Part shown: positions 1 through 12,527 of the stretch, piece by piece
Layout: every line of letters begins with the position of its first letter
Position numbering within the stretch: the stretch's first letter is position 1
Notes under the pieces: model-generated
The model's input: only the letters and a program-made list of their open reading frames with translations
What the model was told of the DNA's origin: nothing
The model's database searches: none
Assembly: GCA_032173965.1 (NCBI GenBank)
Contig: CM063288.1
Location: forward strand, 10,644,501 to 10,708,500
Length of the DNA: 64,000 bases
From: Sitta carolinensis
Taxonomy: Eukaryota; Chordata; Aves; Passeriformes; Sittidae
Direction of reading: 5' to 3'
Program-made: the position numbers and the translations under genes

Positions 1-842
1 TATTATTTTCCTGTCACCAGTTGTCTGTCTCAGGTTTGAGCTAATTATTCATCCATTTCTCAAAGTAAGGAAGAATATATAAAAAGAACAGTATTCCAAC
101 AAGCACAAGTCACTCCATTTACTCACCGATCCATTCTCTTTCAACCCTTCCAGAGTCCAAACACATGAAGTGTGCAAGAATCCTTGGTTTAGTGGCAGAA
201 CTTTTTGAATAATTACAAAAAACGAACCCTATCTACATAAATCAATTTCAAAGAATAATTAAAAGAAAATCATAAATGGAAATACATTAAAGACTTAGAG
301 TAAAAGACAGAGCACCACGGGTGAAGCCAATCCCCAGAAACCTGAGTTTCCAGGTTACATTTTAATTAAGAAAACATTCACATATATATCAATGTGAAAC
401 AAAACATTCCAAAATTTAGTATCTTACATATTCCACATCTAGTTTGCTAATATGCAATAGCATTATTATTATTATGTATTTACCCTATTCCCTACTGCCT
501 CACAAAGGCAAAACTGACCTTGAAAGTGAAAAGCTTGCACGATATGCAGAACATACTCTACACATTCCTCCATTAACGTACAAATGTTCTTCGACATTAC
601 CATCAGTTAATGTGTCCGTGTAACACCATCAGGTAATTCCACATCAGATTATCTCCATGAATGTATGAATGAAAGTTTTTTATGCCACCAGTCATATTCT
701 ACATACATTTCATGGCATGGATATGCTTCACTTTCGTCCTCTAGTCCCATATTCTTTTGTGTCCTTTTCAAGAAAATAAAAAAATAATTAAAAAAAAGGT
801 TCGACCACCAAGCGTAAAATGTCCACAGGCATCTTACACTGA

Positions 843-844
843 TT

Positions 845-848
<4 letters not shown>
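843..848 (-). terminator. SEC22A: Candidate SEC22A polyadenylation signal AATAAA
   Basis: Reading the minus strand downstream of the stop, a run of about 31 T (the plus-strand A tract 849-879) is followed at once by AATAAA. It is the only canonical hexamer I see between the stop and the left window edge, about 125 nt after the stop. A variant ATTAAA occurs near 361-366. A longer 3' UTR running out of the window cannot be excluded. Confidence 0.45.

Positions 849-879
<31 letters not shown>
849..879. repeat. Poly(A)/poly(T) tract in SEC22A 3' UTR
   Basis: An uninterrupted run of about 31 A on the plus strand. It is probably length-polymorphic and may be prone to assembly error. It lies in the transcribed 3' region of SEC22A as U-rich RNA. 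Confidence 0.95.
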
Positions 880-880
<1 letters not shown>

Positions 881-970
881 CCCCATTCAGACAGCTTCTT
901 TTGGAGAACAGCTTTACATTCCTGAGAGTAACTACTGGAACAAGACTTGGTCTCAATGTTCCAGGACTTG

Positions 971-1171
971 TCAGACATTGTAATCAGGGGACTTTCCCTG
1001 GGGTTGTCGCAGTCGGATCTGTAAGGTAGAAAAAGCTCCCACAGTCACGTGGAAGAAGAGCTGCCACAGGTTGCGCAGTTCATACAGGTACATGTTACAC
1101 AGGCAGATCAACCCAAAAGTCAGGAAGGATTTGGCATTCCTCCAGCCTGTGTAGTACACAAACAGGTAACA
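971..1171 (-). CDS. SEC22A: SEC22A exon 7: last membrane segments and stop
   Basis: The terminal coding exon encodes residues 243-308 and a TGA stop at 973-971. It begins [12 protein letters not shown], followed by two hydrophobic stretches separated by [10 protein letters not shown], and ends QGKSPDYNV. The acceptor is CTGACAG at 1177-1172. The sequence is highly similar to the vertebrate SEC22A C-terminus. The predicted four-pass arrangement is inferred from hydrophobicity alone. Confidence 0.96.
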   Translation of the reverse strand, partial: CYLFVYYTGWRNAKSFLTFGLICLCNMYLYELRNLWQLFFHVTVGAFSTLQIRLRQPQGKSPDYNV

Positions 1172-4100
1172 CTGTCAGGAAATAAAAGAGAAAGCAGGTT
1201 ACCTCATGGGAAATAACATCTACTGAAGAAAAAGTATCTGGTAACTGAAAAATTACAGCCCAAACCAAGGAAAAGTCTGAATCAAACATGGAAGAACAGT
1301 ATCAATTCAGCAGTCATAGAAGAATGAAGAGTACCTGATATCAATACAAGGTTACATTTTGCTTATATTAAACTCTCTCTGAGAACAGTTCTCTCATAAT
1401 AATTAATTACAGCCTGTAATGAGTGACCCATGACAAAAGACGGCAGATGCTCCTGGCAATCTCTGTTCTACTCAAGCGGTGGAAAAGGAACAAGAGAAGT
1501 CTTCTTCAGGAAAGCAATGGGAAGGACAGGGACAATACCAGGGCCCCAGAGCTCAGCACAAGGCAATCCCCCAGACATGTCCCAGTGTCCTGCCAGGGGT
1601 GATGCTGAGGGTTACCTGGCAGATGCAGAGGCCCAATCCACTGCCCTGCTTCAGCTGCTGCAGGACTGATCACATTTGGAGAGACACCACTACTCTCCTG
1701 TAATTCTAGCATATTTTAGGCAATGTTCTGCACACTGTGGCGTAGCACAGTCTGTCAGGACTGCCCACAGTTCCCTACTCAGCCTTCTTCCTCCTTTAAC
1801 TGGAAATCTGTTCAAGTCTTTTGCCTCAGTTTTTATCTGTAAAAGGACATAGATTTACTCAGACATTATTTTAATTTCTTCTATTGTTTGAACTACTCCC
1901 TTAACTGCTACAAAAAAAAAAAAAAAAAAGTCCTTTGCCCCTTCCCTGGATTCAGGTCATTTCTGCTGAAGGAAGTTTTTTTTTCTGAGCTTTAAGGTAG
2001 ATAACAACAGTATTTATGCTTACTTTCTATTCCAAATCTATTCTCAGTGGATTTATAACTATGGTCACACAGATTTAACAGCATCCATCATCAGAATATC
2101 TAAGTGCTATTTCTGTTCTTCCAGGGCATTTGCCATGTTTTATCAGTAAAAAAAAAACTCTACTTAATTTTCTTTTCATTTTTCATGTTCCTCAAAAAAG
2201 AGCTACTGAACAATGCAATTTATTGAGGTTACTTTATATTCTATTTGAACTCTACCACTTTGTTATAAAGCATGCATTTACACTGCAAGTGTGGCTGAAA
2301 GTAGCAAAGCTACTTGTAGTGTCTGGATATCTAAATATTGACAGAGAGGTGAGAACTGGCACTGCAGTAAGATCTGTATGTCCCTCCTCTAAAGCAAACT
2401 AAAACTCGAGATGAATAATCTGTATATTTCAGAATCTAGACAGAAATGTTCTGAACCTGCTTGGCCATTTTAAGCAGAGTAAATGCAACCTACTTGTGCT
2501 GACAACTTCACAAATCATATGTAAAAGAGCAATTAGTTGGTACTGGTAGCTCAGCAATAAGAATTCAGATAATTTCCCAGTGTTGTCACTTCCACTGACA
2601 ATGTACGAACAAGTGTGACTGCTTCCAAGATTAAAAATAAGAGTCAGGATATGCTTCATCAAAATGATTATTAAAGGCTTGAAAACAGTAGTTTAAAAAT
2701 GTTATTTTTAACACCATGTTGCATGACACAAATTTTACTGAAGAACTGTTTTAAATGAATTCTGAAGTGTATCTTTCACTGGTCTAACCCCAAACTACTG
2801 GTTGTACCCCTTAAGAATAGATGAAAAGGCCAAAAACCAGTCAAAAGGCCAAAACACTGCAGTTTTAACATCTTACTATAACAAGGACTGTTATGAAACT
2901 CCAGAGGGTTGTTTTTCTACTACTAAAGGGAAGTGTTGCTTTTCAAGTGTTATACTGAGCATGCTTTTATGGAGAAGGCTCCTCTCACTACTTCAGAGAA
3001 GATTTTGATTTCATTTTTTAATGAATGCTGAGATGACTGAAGGTTCCGCTTTTGACACTTTGAGACAATTGTCTCAGTTGTACCAGAAGTGCAACTTTTT
3101 CTTCTTTATAAAAAACTAGAAACTATGAAGCAACACTAGACATGTCAGTGAGCCTAAAACAACATATTCCATGTAAGTGCTGTTCTTTTGCCTGCACACT
3201 TGAGTTATAAACATTTCTTGTGATCTAGAGACACACTGCTGTGTTATGAACTGACCAAGACAATGCAGCATGATGGACGCCTGGTGGGTGAATGACAGTG
3301 AAATTCATGCATGCAACACACAGAATGCAACACAGGGAATTAATGTCCTGAGCTCTTAGCTGTAGCCACAGAACATCAGAACATGCCAGAGAACGAACAC
3401 CCCTCAATTCTGAAAAGTGACTGAGCACATACTGCAGGAATGATACCAGAGGGTGGGAAATAGAGTTTCAACAGTTGTATTTTGAATATTAATAAAAAGC
3501 CTACGTTCCAAGTTGCATGGATTCTTTATTTCACAAAGCTCTGTTAAAGGCAAACAGTGGAGGAAAGATACACATCCTTATGTCATAATGGACAGACACA
3601 AACACTTTATAAAAAATAAGGTTTCCAGTTAGGGAGAGGACGGGAAAGTGCATTTTTTACATGAGAAAAGAATGGAGGAGCTCTACTTTATCTGATATGG
3701 AACAGACTGTTGGCATGGAAAATTAACACCAAGCTAAATTATTTAAAGCAGAAGTTGATGGAAAGTCAAAAAGTGTTGAAGAACACAAGTCGCATTGCGA
3801 CATTTTGCTAGAGATAAATTGTAGAGAGTGAAGATTACAGATAGCCTGGACAAAAGACTGATAGAAAGGCATTTTCTTATATTATTGCCTGACACAGTAC
3901 TAAATACTGCACAAAGAAACAAGTCAAAACTGCATACTCCATAAGTCTAAGATTAAAAGTCAAAGTAATTATAATAACAGCAACTGAGCATGAGAGACAC
4001 AGACATAGATAAATGTAACAGCAGTGTTGCCAAATGACAGATGCCAATGGGCACCTTGCTATAAATTATAAAGGAAAGTCAAATTCAGATGCAGAATTAG

Positions 4101-4618
4101 ACAACTGACAGACAAGAAAACCAAGGGGAAGCTTCAGGCAGTAAAAGGAAAACAGTGAAAAGTGGCCACAAGCTCTGAAAAAGAAGGACATGCACATTAA
4201 AGTACAAAGTGAAGAAAATTCTGGGGTGCAATGCTTAGGTATCACTGTACTTACTTCAAATCTGCCCAAAGGGAAGAAGCAGTAAGCTATTTATTCAGAT
4301 GGTTAAGTCTATTTGAACTATGAAACTATTATTTCAAGAAAATAATATAACCTCCACTACTTGTGACTTTAGAGATAATTGTCTTAATTAAATGCCACAA
4401 TCATCCAGCTGGAGAAAAAATACCAGCAAACAGAAGCTCTTTGTATCAATTTACTACTATACGATAGTTTATGATTAATGAAAAAAAACAGAGCAGAAAA
4501 TATTTTTTATAATCACCCTACTCAATTATCTGTGACATTTAAGAAAACATGATGACACTTATGCTTGACTGGGTAATGTTTCTAAACTCTAGTGAATTAT
4601 GCAAACAGAAAAACACAC
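1172..4618 (-). other. SEC22A intron 6
   Basis: About 3.4 kb of AT-rich intronic DNA with GTGTGT donor and ACAG acceptor. There are short A runs near 1911-1929. The 1430-1720 part is more GC-rich, but I recognise no gene or repeat in it. Confidence 0.85.
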
Positions 4619-4684
4619 CTGGTACAAACAGGCTGCCGTTCCTAGAAAAAATGCAATAACATAGCTGAAATCTTCACCTTCATT
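4619..4684 (-). CDS. SEC22A: SEC22A exon 6: second membrane segment (66 nt)
   Basis: This short phase 0/0 exon encodes residues 221-242: NEGEDFSY, then [14 protein letters not shown]. It supplies most of the second hydrophobic segment, which is completed by CYLFVYY at the start of the next exon. The acceptor is TTGCAG. The donor is CAG|GTGTGT, weaker than the GTAAGx donors of the other exons. Its length is divisible by three and both junctions are phase 0, so skipping would keep the reading frame. Confidence 0.92.
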
Positions 4685-7600
4685 CTGCAAGAATAAAACA
4701 AAAAGCCATGTTTTACAATGAAACAAGTGAAATACCAGGCATTTACAGTATGAAAGTTATTAATTATTGCATGTTAAAACAGTTTCACACAGGATTTAAA
4801 GCAATTCCTTTACAACACTAAAATTCCACACTAAACAGAGAATTAGGACTAATCGGTGCTTACTTACATTTCGGCAAAAAAATCATGATCTGGAGTCTGA
4901 CCAAAATGTTTATTCACAACAAACAACACTTGCCAAGATTTTGAAAACATTTAAAGAAGTCCAGCTTTAACACTGGATATTTACCTTCTCCAGATGCCTT
5001 TAAAAATTCAAGTCTAAACACTGGTAACTACTTTTAATAGCAACTTTGTAGAATTGTGCCTTCCTAAAGTTTCACAAAATGGAAACGAGGTAACAGGAAA
5101 GGACCCAAACTGGCCACTAGGGTGGGGTAAAACTCTGTATAGAGAATAACGAAGGCGGCTCTGTGCTCATGCCGTGAGAGCGAACAGCAGCACAGGAATT
5201 TAGCAGAGAGGCTTGGAAAATAATGTTCTCTGGAAGGAAAGAAGGAAGAATTTACTTGAAGTGACAGATTTTTCTACTATGTGTTTAGAAAACAACACTT
5301 ATTCAAACGGGTTGTTACAGCTCCTACACAGCTGGGCAGAGTACATTTCCATGCTCAATGACTATTCTAAGCACACTTCTAGCAAACATCTGCAACCACC
5401 AAAAACTTTCCTAGTAAAACAATGGGTACTGATGCAAATGTTTGTCCTTGACAGCAAATATCACTTGAGAAGATGGTGGTCCATTCACAAGTACAAGTTG
5501 TGTCTGCTGACAGTTATGTTCAGTGTGAAGAATTTCCATGTCCTGGGCTGACCAGGAAAAACTTCGCATGTCTGCACATAAGGATTACATACACAATGCA
5601 GTAACTTCTACCCAGTGTGTCTCTGCCCCACTGCCACTGCATATTTGGTGGAACACAGTTACAGATTGTAACAGAATTTTATTAACACCCAAATAAAACT
5701 ACTGATTATAAAGCAAACAGTAATTCAGAGAGATGTATTTTAATTACTTCTCAGAACACGTTCCATTAATTGTGTTTTGGATTACTTCTCCCTAAACCTT
5801 GTGGATTTTTCCATAATAAAATAAATTAAGAGAAATTTTAATGGATTTTTAGTGTGCCTCATTTGTCAGAAACGAAAATTATCTTCCATCTGTACTGCAA
5901 TCTATTACCTCCAGATGCAATAATATAGAGAATAAAATTAACTGGATGTCCTGTCATCACTTAAATAGATTAATCTAACATTGGCGTTCTTTTTAAAACA
6001 TCAGCTGCAGAAAGGTAACAAAGTAAGTTTTAGCAATGTCACACTAACTGACAGAAATCTGTTCAGTATTATTTGTACTCCAGAATACTTTAAAATCATT
6101 CCTATTTATAAACTGAGAGAATTCTGTATATCACAGAAAAACCTAATTAGGGATAGAGATGTAGGTTCACTAAGTCTTTCTTTAAAAAACACCAAAGACA
6201 ACTCAAAAAGAAGGACCTAGCATGGAACTTTTTCATTAACCTTGTTCATCTATCCACTAGTCTTCACAAAATGCTCAGACTGAACAGTACTGTTTATTCA
6301 ATCTTCACATATATCAATACTATGAAAGATAACTGGGATACAGGTATCCTTCTTTACCTTATTTCCCTAAAAAAAAATCCATTAGGCATCAAAAATATTG
6401 CAATTGGCTGCTGAAAGGCCTAGAGACCAAGACTTACAAGGAGCAGCTGAGGAAACTGTTTAGCCTGGAGAAGAGGAGGCTCAGGAGAGAACTTACTGCT
6501 CTCTGCAACTACCTGAAAGGAAGATGTAGCAAGGTGGGGGTTGGGCTCTTCTCCCAGGTAACAAGGGGCAAGACAGAGGAAATGGAGTCTCATGTTGCAC
6601 CAGGGGAAAATTTTCTTCACTGAAAGGGCTGTCAAGCTGCCCAGGGAAGTGGCTGAGTCACCACTCCTGAAGGACTTTAAAAGCCTTGTAGATGTGGCAC
6701 TTTGGAACGTGGTTTAGTGAACTTGGCAGTGCTGGGTTATGGTTGGACTCGGGTCTTTTCCAACCTAAATGACTCTATGAAGTCCAGATATGTCTGAATA
6801 AAAAAACGATCACCAGCAGAGCAAGAGGAATACCATTATCTCTCAGAAAACTTCCAGAAACTGGGGGTTTTAGTTTCTATGTCTATCATCATAATAACAG
6901 CTATTAAATGGTAAGAAAGTCTTTAGTTTTTTGTGGTAACACACATGAACTTACTGTGCATGCCTGCCAAGTACTACCAGCATATTCACCTGAATTGCTT
7001 GAAAGCATTAATTATTATCACTAACCATTATCAGTGACACTGTAGCACTTGTGGGAATACAACCAGCACAAGAAATGGAATAGAAAGAAACTGAAAGGCT
7101 ACAGGGAGAGTCATAGTAGAGATTTTACAGGAAAAAAAAATAGACTGGGGGAGGTTGTTTGGTGAGGGGAGTTTAGAAGAAATTGCTTGACAATTTTCCG
7201 ACACTGATCCCTTCCAGACACAACAAGAAACAAAGTTTATTAAATACAAACAAAAACTACAAAAGTTCTCTAAAAAACGGTTTTAAAAAACCATTTAAAG
7301 ATTTCCGCTCTGTGGACTTTTCAAAAACCTGCCCAGATTTTCAATGCTGTTCATCATATCACTCAAGTCTTTTTAAATAGCATCTATAGAAATTAAACGC
7401 CTCATACCCTGGCATAAATTTAGAAAACAGAACATTATGTTCACATCCTCACTGCTACCAAGGTACCAGGGATGGAGCTGGCCACCCACCTTCCACTGCT
7501 GCTGAAACTCACAGCCTCAATGAATGAGGCAGCACACTCAAGGAGGATGCACAGATCATAACCAATACAGTTTTTTTAACAGAGGCCTGACCTCATAAAC

Positions 7601-7709
7601 AGTACTTCTGAAATAAAACTGGCACAACTCAGCTCATATACCATCTTCTAAAATAAAAATTGTGATTGCTATGATGCATAACTCTTATATTCATAAACAT
7701 GTACAATAC
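4685..7709 (-). other. SEC22A intron 5
   Basis: About 3.0 kb, AT-rich. It contains one plus-strand CR1 fragment (about 6410-6780). A 112-codon plus-strand open frame at 5213-5551 has no recognisable family features and is taken as chance. Nothing else was identified. Confidence 0.85.
6410..6780 (+). mobile_element. CR1 LINE 3'-end fragment
   Basis: Contains the classic CR1 3' region: a segment reading like TAGCCTGGAGAAGAGGAGGC, then CTCTGCAACTACCTGAAAGG, and an ending TTTTCCAACCTAAATGACTC followed by TATGA. It is sense on the plus strand, so antisense to SEC22A. It is 5'-truncated and diverged, with no coding capacity. CR1 is the dominant avian LINE. Confidence 0.9.
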
Positions 7710-7828
7710 CTGGAGAAGACTTTCTATGGCATGGAAGCCACGGATTAAATTCAAAGCTCCACATAACAGACTAAGCACAAATGAGACAATCCCTGGCAGA
7801 GTCACAGGTTCCAGACGCTGATGAGGAG
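7710..7828 (-). CDS. SEC22A: SEC22A exon 5: first membrane segment
   Basis: This 119-nt exon is not obvious as a free-standing open frame but fits by phase. It completes codon 181 (Ala, G+CT) and encodes residues 182-220: a PHQRLEPV lead-in, then [17 protein letters not shown] as the first hydrophobic segment, then [11 protein letters not shown]. The acceptor is TTTGCAG and the donor GTATTG. It matches the SEC22A/SEC22C pattern of a proline-rich junction entering a multi-pass C-terminal region. Confidence 0.93.
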
Positions 7829-10800
7829 CTGCAAAGCAGATCAGAAGATATCAAAGGTCAAAGCAATGCCTTCAGAAATTCAGTAAAATAATAATCTCAT
7901 TTGTCAGTGGCTTCTAACTCAAGAGATCACTGAAGCAAACCACAAAACGTCATTTCTGTTTTCTAAAAAGACAAAACGCTGTAAATGTTTCAGCACAAGG
8001 TTTAGCAAAAAGTAAACTTTCCTCCAGTTCACATATATAATTGTCTTGCTATATTTAGACTTTATCTCAATACATTCCATTTATTCAGTATGGTACTGAT
8101 GGTTATTCAAACATGCCAGGAAATCAATAGTAAAAGATGCACTTGCTACTGAAATCTGTCCATAATCAGTAACCAGCTAATAAGCTAATAATACTTAAGA
8201 ATTTCTCTCACAACCTCCACTCTTCCTTAACAATATTGCATTAGTGAGATCTTGAGACTGATGTAGTTTGTTTGCTGAACAGAACACTGAAGCAAAGCTA
8301 TCACAGTCCCCTTCCTTAAAAACACTGAGTGCTACCAAAGACACACGTGAAGAGACAGCTCTGAAACTCAGCTGGGATCTACATTACAATCTCATATGGA
8401 CCCTCCAGACTGCGCTTAGCCTCTCACAAGAAAAACGTACCAAAACTAAAACACTCTTTCCATGCACATCCACTCTTTCAAGCTTATCTAGGGTCACAAG
8501 TATGTAACAGTTATGTATGTTCCTCATTACTGTCCCTCTCCATAATGAATAACAGAAAGCAAATGTGAAAAAACAATGCAAAAATCTTAACAGTCTGGGC
8601 AACATTGGGATAACAATGGGACTACTGAGCTGTACCCAAATTATTCTGTTCAAATCAACCAAGTGTAAAGATGTGAACAATGAGGTTAATGAACTGTAAC
8701 TTTAATAGAGAGAGGGGTGTCAATCTCGGTTGTTTGCATTGCACAGATCCAGGAAAAAGATTTTTCAAACAGTTTATGAAGTTACACAACCTAAAAAAGC
8801 CCCAACAAAAGCTATTTCACATTGATAAGCAGGCAGGACTATCTAATTATGAGTGTACAATAACACAAAAATAAAATACAGGATGAGTTCAGTTAATTCA
8901 TTTGTGCTGAATTCAATAGTGTATAATCAGTTGGGGTTTTATTTAAACAAAAGCATAGCCCATGTTTAACTTAGAGAGCTCACTGCTTTTCTAACAGTCA
9001 GGCACATTACATCCAGCAATCACTCAGTTAAGGTTAGATATGCTAGATGTGCTATTTGCATACCAAACCACTCTTTTTTGATGACTCCCAACTGGTTGTT
9101 TTGTTTTGGCTTTTTTTAAACCATCTCATCTAGAGTGGCAAAAAGCTGAGGGTGGATATGATTGTTTTTAGCCAAAAGTAATTCCATTCCATTAACTGGT
9201 GGATAAAATTAGTTCACCACTCTCCACTTGCAGCACACCAGAAAATCTCCTTTTTCCTATGTATTGGGTAACTTAAAATCACAGTGTGCTAAAACAGCAT
9301 TTAAAACACCTCTTTGAGAACCATAGGGGGAAAGTAGAGTCTGGTCAGCTACATCAACACAGTCTATGAAGGTTCATAAAACAGTAACTTCTCTCTTATT
9401 AAAATATGAAAAAATTCAAAAAATACAAAGGACATTATGTACCACTACTAATGTCATTAAAATCTCCAGTGATTAGCAAATTTTAGTGTTACAATCAAAG
9501 CAACAAGACTCATTTATATACAAAAAGATAAAGGCAAAACCAAAAGAATGAACAAGGAATGTCAGAGAAGGCAGGGTAAAGGGCAATTGACTTTGAATTG
9601 GTACATCCATCAATCTCAGAAATACAATTAAGTGCCATAAAAAAATTGTCAGTTCGAAAGAAGTACAAATTCTGAATTTAATGCTGATACTTAAATAAAA
9701 ACTAAGGAAATTTACACAACATGAGAAACTATATTACTTATAAGAAAGTTTATTTAAAACTAAAATGTAAAAAAAAAAAAAACCCAAAAGCATAGAGTAT
9801 ACCATTAAACAAAAAATAACTTTGATCTGACAACTGCTTCTTCACTGTAAAAAAGCTCAGAAAATAGTAATTATATCCCACCCTGAAACATCACAGATCA
9901 GCATGCCATGACCCATTTCTAATGCCTGCCAACACCTACATGCACATTTGCAGAAAGATCCTATCCATAATCTGCACACTTTCTGCTTCCCACATGCAGA
10001 ATTACCCCTATTGCTCTGGGAGGGAAAGGGGCTGCCACTGCAGCAGGCCTGGGCTGCACACCCAGTTACAGGTGAGCGAGCGAGAGATGCTGCTGCTGCC
10101 CCAAGCTCTGCCGTTCTACACAACGAAACCAGATCTGCATCCACCTAACTCCCACCTCTGGAAGCTCTCCAGCTGAGCACAGTTCACTCCAGAAACTCCT
10201 GCTTTTTAACAGTACAGCATACTCAGGAAATCCCACTAGGCAAAACATCTTTTTGTAAGAATCTGTTCTTAGAGCAAAGGAGAAACTTGCAAGTCCAGCC
10301 AAATGAGTGGGCAGCAAACATCCAAAGTTCTTTTCAAGGGTGAAGAAAAGTGATGAATGTAAAGAACTACAAAAGCATTATCAGACTTTCTAAAAAAGAC
10401 AGTTATTCAATAGCATCTATAATGTGAAGAGCTGAAGAAGTAGCAAAGAGCCAACCTCTCATAATGCACAGCCCTTTGATGGCAAGTTTCTACAGCATCT
10501 CAAGGAAGGAAGTGGATAACTGAACAGAGATCTACGGAATTCAGGGGAAGAAGAAAGTTAAAAGCATCTGACAGAGAAACAGAAGAAATATGACATGGAA
10601 TGAAAAGAGGACAACAGAATTGTTTCTGTAAGAAGCTGTGGAGAGATAAGTAAAAAAAAAAAAAATCAGAAGATCACCTGCCAATCAATTATTGTTGAAT
10701 CTTCCTTTTTATTTAAAAGGGAAATGGTCCCTATGTTTTTTAATTTGGGTCCATATTACCTTCCAACACTCTTACTCAAAAAAGTGATAAAAAGCACATC

Positions 10801-12332
10801 TCCCACGACACGGACAACTTTTAAAAAACAGCCAATTTTGACACAGGCTGAGTTATCTCTTGCTTATTGATTTTTCTTTTTCCAATTACAGGAAGTTCGA
10901 ATCTAGAAAATTTTCAGAGTTAACCAGCTGCCCCTTCTGCCACCACAACCCTTTCCACAAAGCAGGATTACACAAGAACATGAAGTGTAAACAATATAAG
11001 AATCAAAAGTGGCAAGAGTGGTATCACAGCATTACATACCTTTAAAAAGAGCCCACACATGCAAAAAGATGACAAAGGTACAGTGCTGCTTAGAAGAGTC
11101 CACTCTTCTAAACAATTTAAACACCTTCACACTTTTCCTTTATTAATTTTCCTGAATCTAATTCCAATACTGTTAAATTGCAAATACAGAGATTGTAAGC
11201 TATTCCTACACTGTCTCAGAGTGCCTGGAATTCTCAGAACCAGGGCCCCAGAGTACCAACAGGGCACCCTACTGATTTTGTTTGGTTTTCATCTTCCACA
11301 GAAAGCAGTGTTCAATCTTCTAGAGTAAATCCTCATGAGTAAGTACATAATAAGGATAATATACTGGCAAAGAGATCCTATTAATATCTACATATACATA
11401 AACTGCACAAAATCTCATTTATTAGGATTGTAGGAGGTATTTAGATTTACAATTGAGATTCTATGATTTATGATTGCACCCTGACACAGTAAAGTGAAGA
11501 GCATCAGTGTGTGTCTGCTCAGGATAATTTACAGATAGAAGTACTTATGGGAAAAAAAAAGGGAAATACATTAACTAATTAAAATCAACACTTCCTTCCA
11601 TTCTGTTTATGATTTTGCTTCACTAAACTTGGAGGACTGAAATCAGATGATGTCAGTATCACATGTGGAGTCCATGTATCAGTGCGAGGATTTGGCATTT
11701 TGTTTCTGTCCTGCTGGGAAACATAGGAAGGTGGGCCTCAAATCCAGAGGATTCACTTAATAGCACAAACCTTTACCCCAGCTTTACCCCACATTTCCAC
11801 ATTTACCTCCTACATGAAGTAAATTAAAGTTTAAAAAAAAATTAACGACTACTTAAATGAATTTGGCAGTTTTATACAAAATTGCAATTCTCAAAGTCGT
11901 ACACATGGCACTCATTTTAAGAGAGTGCATCTTTTAGATCTTTTAGCCAGCATGGCTCTTTGGATTTTCACCACTGCTCTTACCTTATATCAACACTGAG
12001 TCTTACTGGGAAGAAATATCAAAAATTTTCAGAAATCTTAAAAGGTCAAAAAAATTAAAATCATCTTCTTGTTAAGTGCTAATCTTCATTTGCAGGGGTT
12101 TTTTCCTTCAATAAAGCAGACCATTTTACAAAACCATTTCTTCCTCTGAGTGCCTTATGAAGGTAAGCATTTGGAGAAGGAAACAAAACAGACATCTGAG
12201 CTAAAATATGCCTAAGGTCATATCAGCTTTATGTTTTAGAAACATGAAAAAAAGCTTTTTTTAAAAATAAAAAAGTTAATTTTGCTGCATCTGTCTCATT
12301 CAAGGATACAACAACATAAGTCTGGAACTTAC
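7829..12332 (-). other. SEC22A intron 4
   Basis: About 4.5 kb, AT-rich, with A runs near 9771-9783 and 10652-10664. I see no convincing repeat family or gene. The open frames around 9857-10317 overlap one another on both strands and show no conserved motif. Confidence 0.85.
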
Positions 12333-12527
12333 CTGCAGATATCTTACCAGTACCCTTATACTCCCCCACAGCAATATGAGAAAAGCCATTGGCTGAACCA
12401 AGCTCTGACACAGAAATTTGATACGGTGGTCTCAGTTTGATTTCTGTCTGCATATCAGCAAGATTCATCTTTGTTGACAGAGAACGTGTGTTGTTGTATC
12501 TCTGTTTGGTCCTCTGAATGAAATTAT
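12333..12527 (-). CDS. SEC22A: SEC22A exon 4: end of longin domain and linker
   Basis: This 195-nt exon completes codon 116 (Asp, G+AT) and encodes residues 117-180. It contains [12 protein letters not shown], then [14 protein letters not shown] and ELGSANG. The last third, about residues 163-180, is a polar linker toward the membrane region and looks the least conserved relative to the human protein as I remember it. The acceptor is TGCACAG and the donor GTAAGT. In a typical SEC22B this linker position leads into the SNARE helix. No heptad pattern is visible here. Confidence 0.95.

Noticed and set aside
757..1029. Lys-rich 90-codon plus-strand open frame
   Set aside because: Created by the 31-nt A tract and the antisense of the SEC22A last exon.
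5213..5551. 112-codon plus-strand open frame in SEC22A intron 5
   Set aside because: Unrecognised sequence on the antisense strand of an intron, with no upstream promoter-like sequence or splice partner seen.
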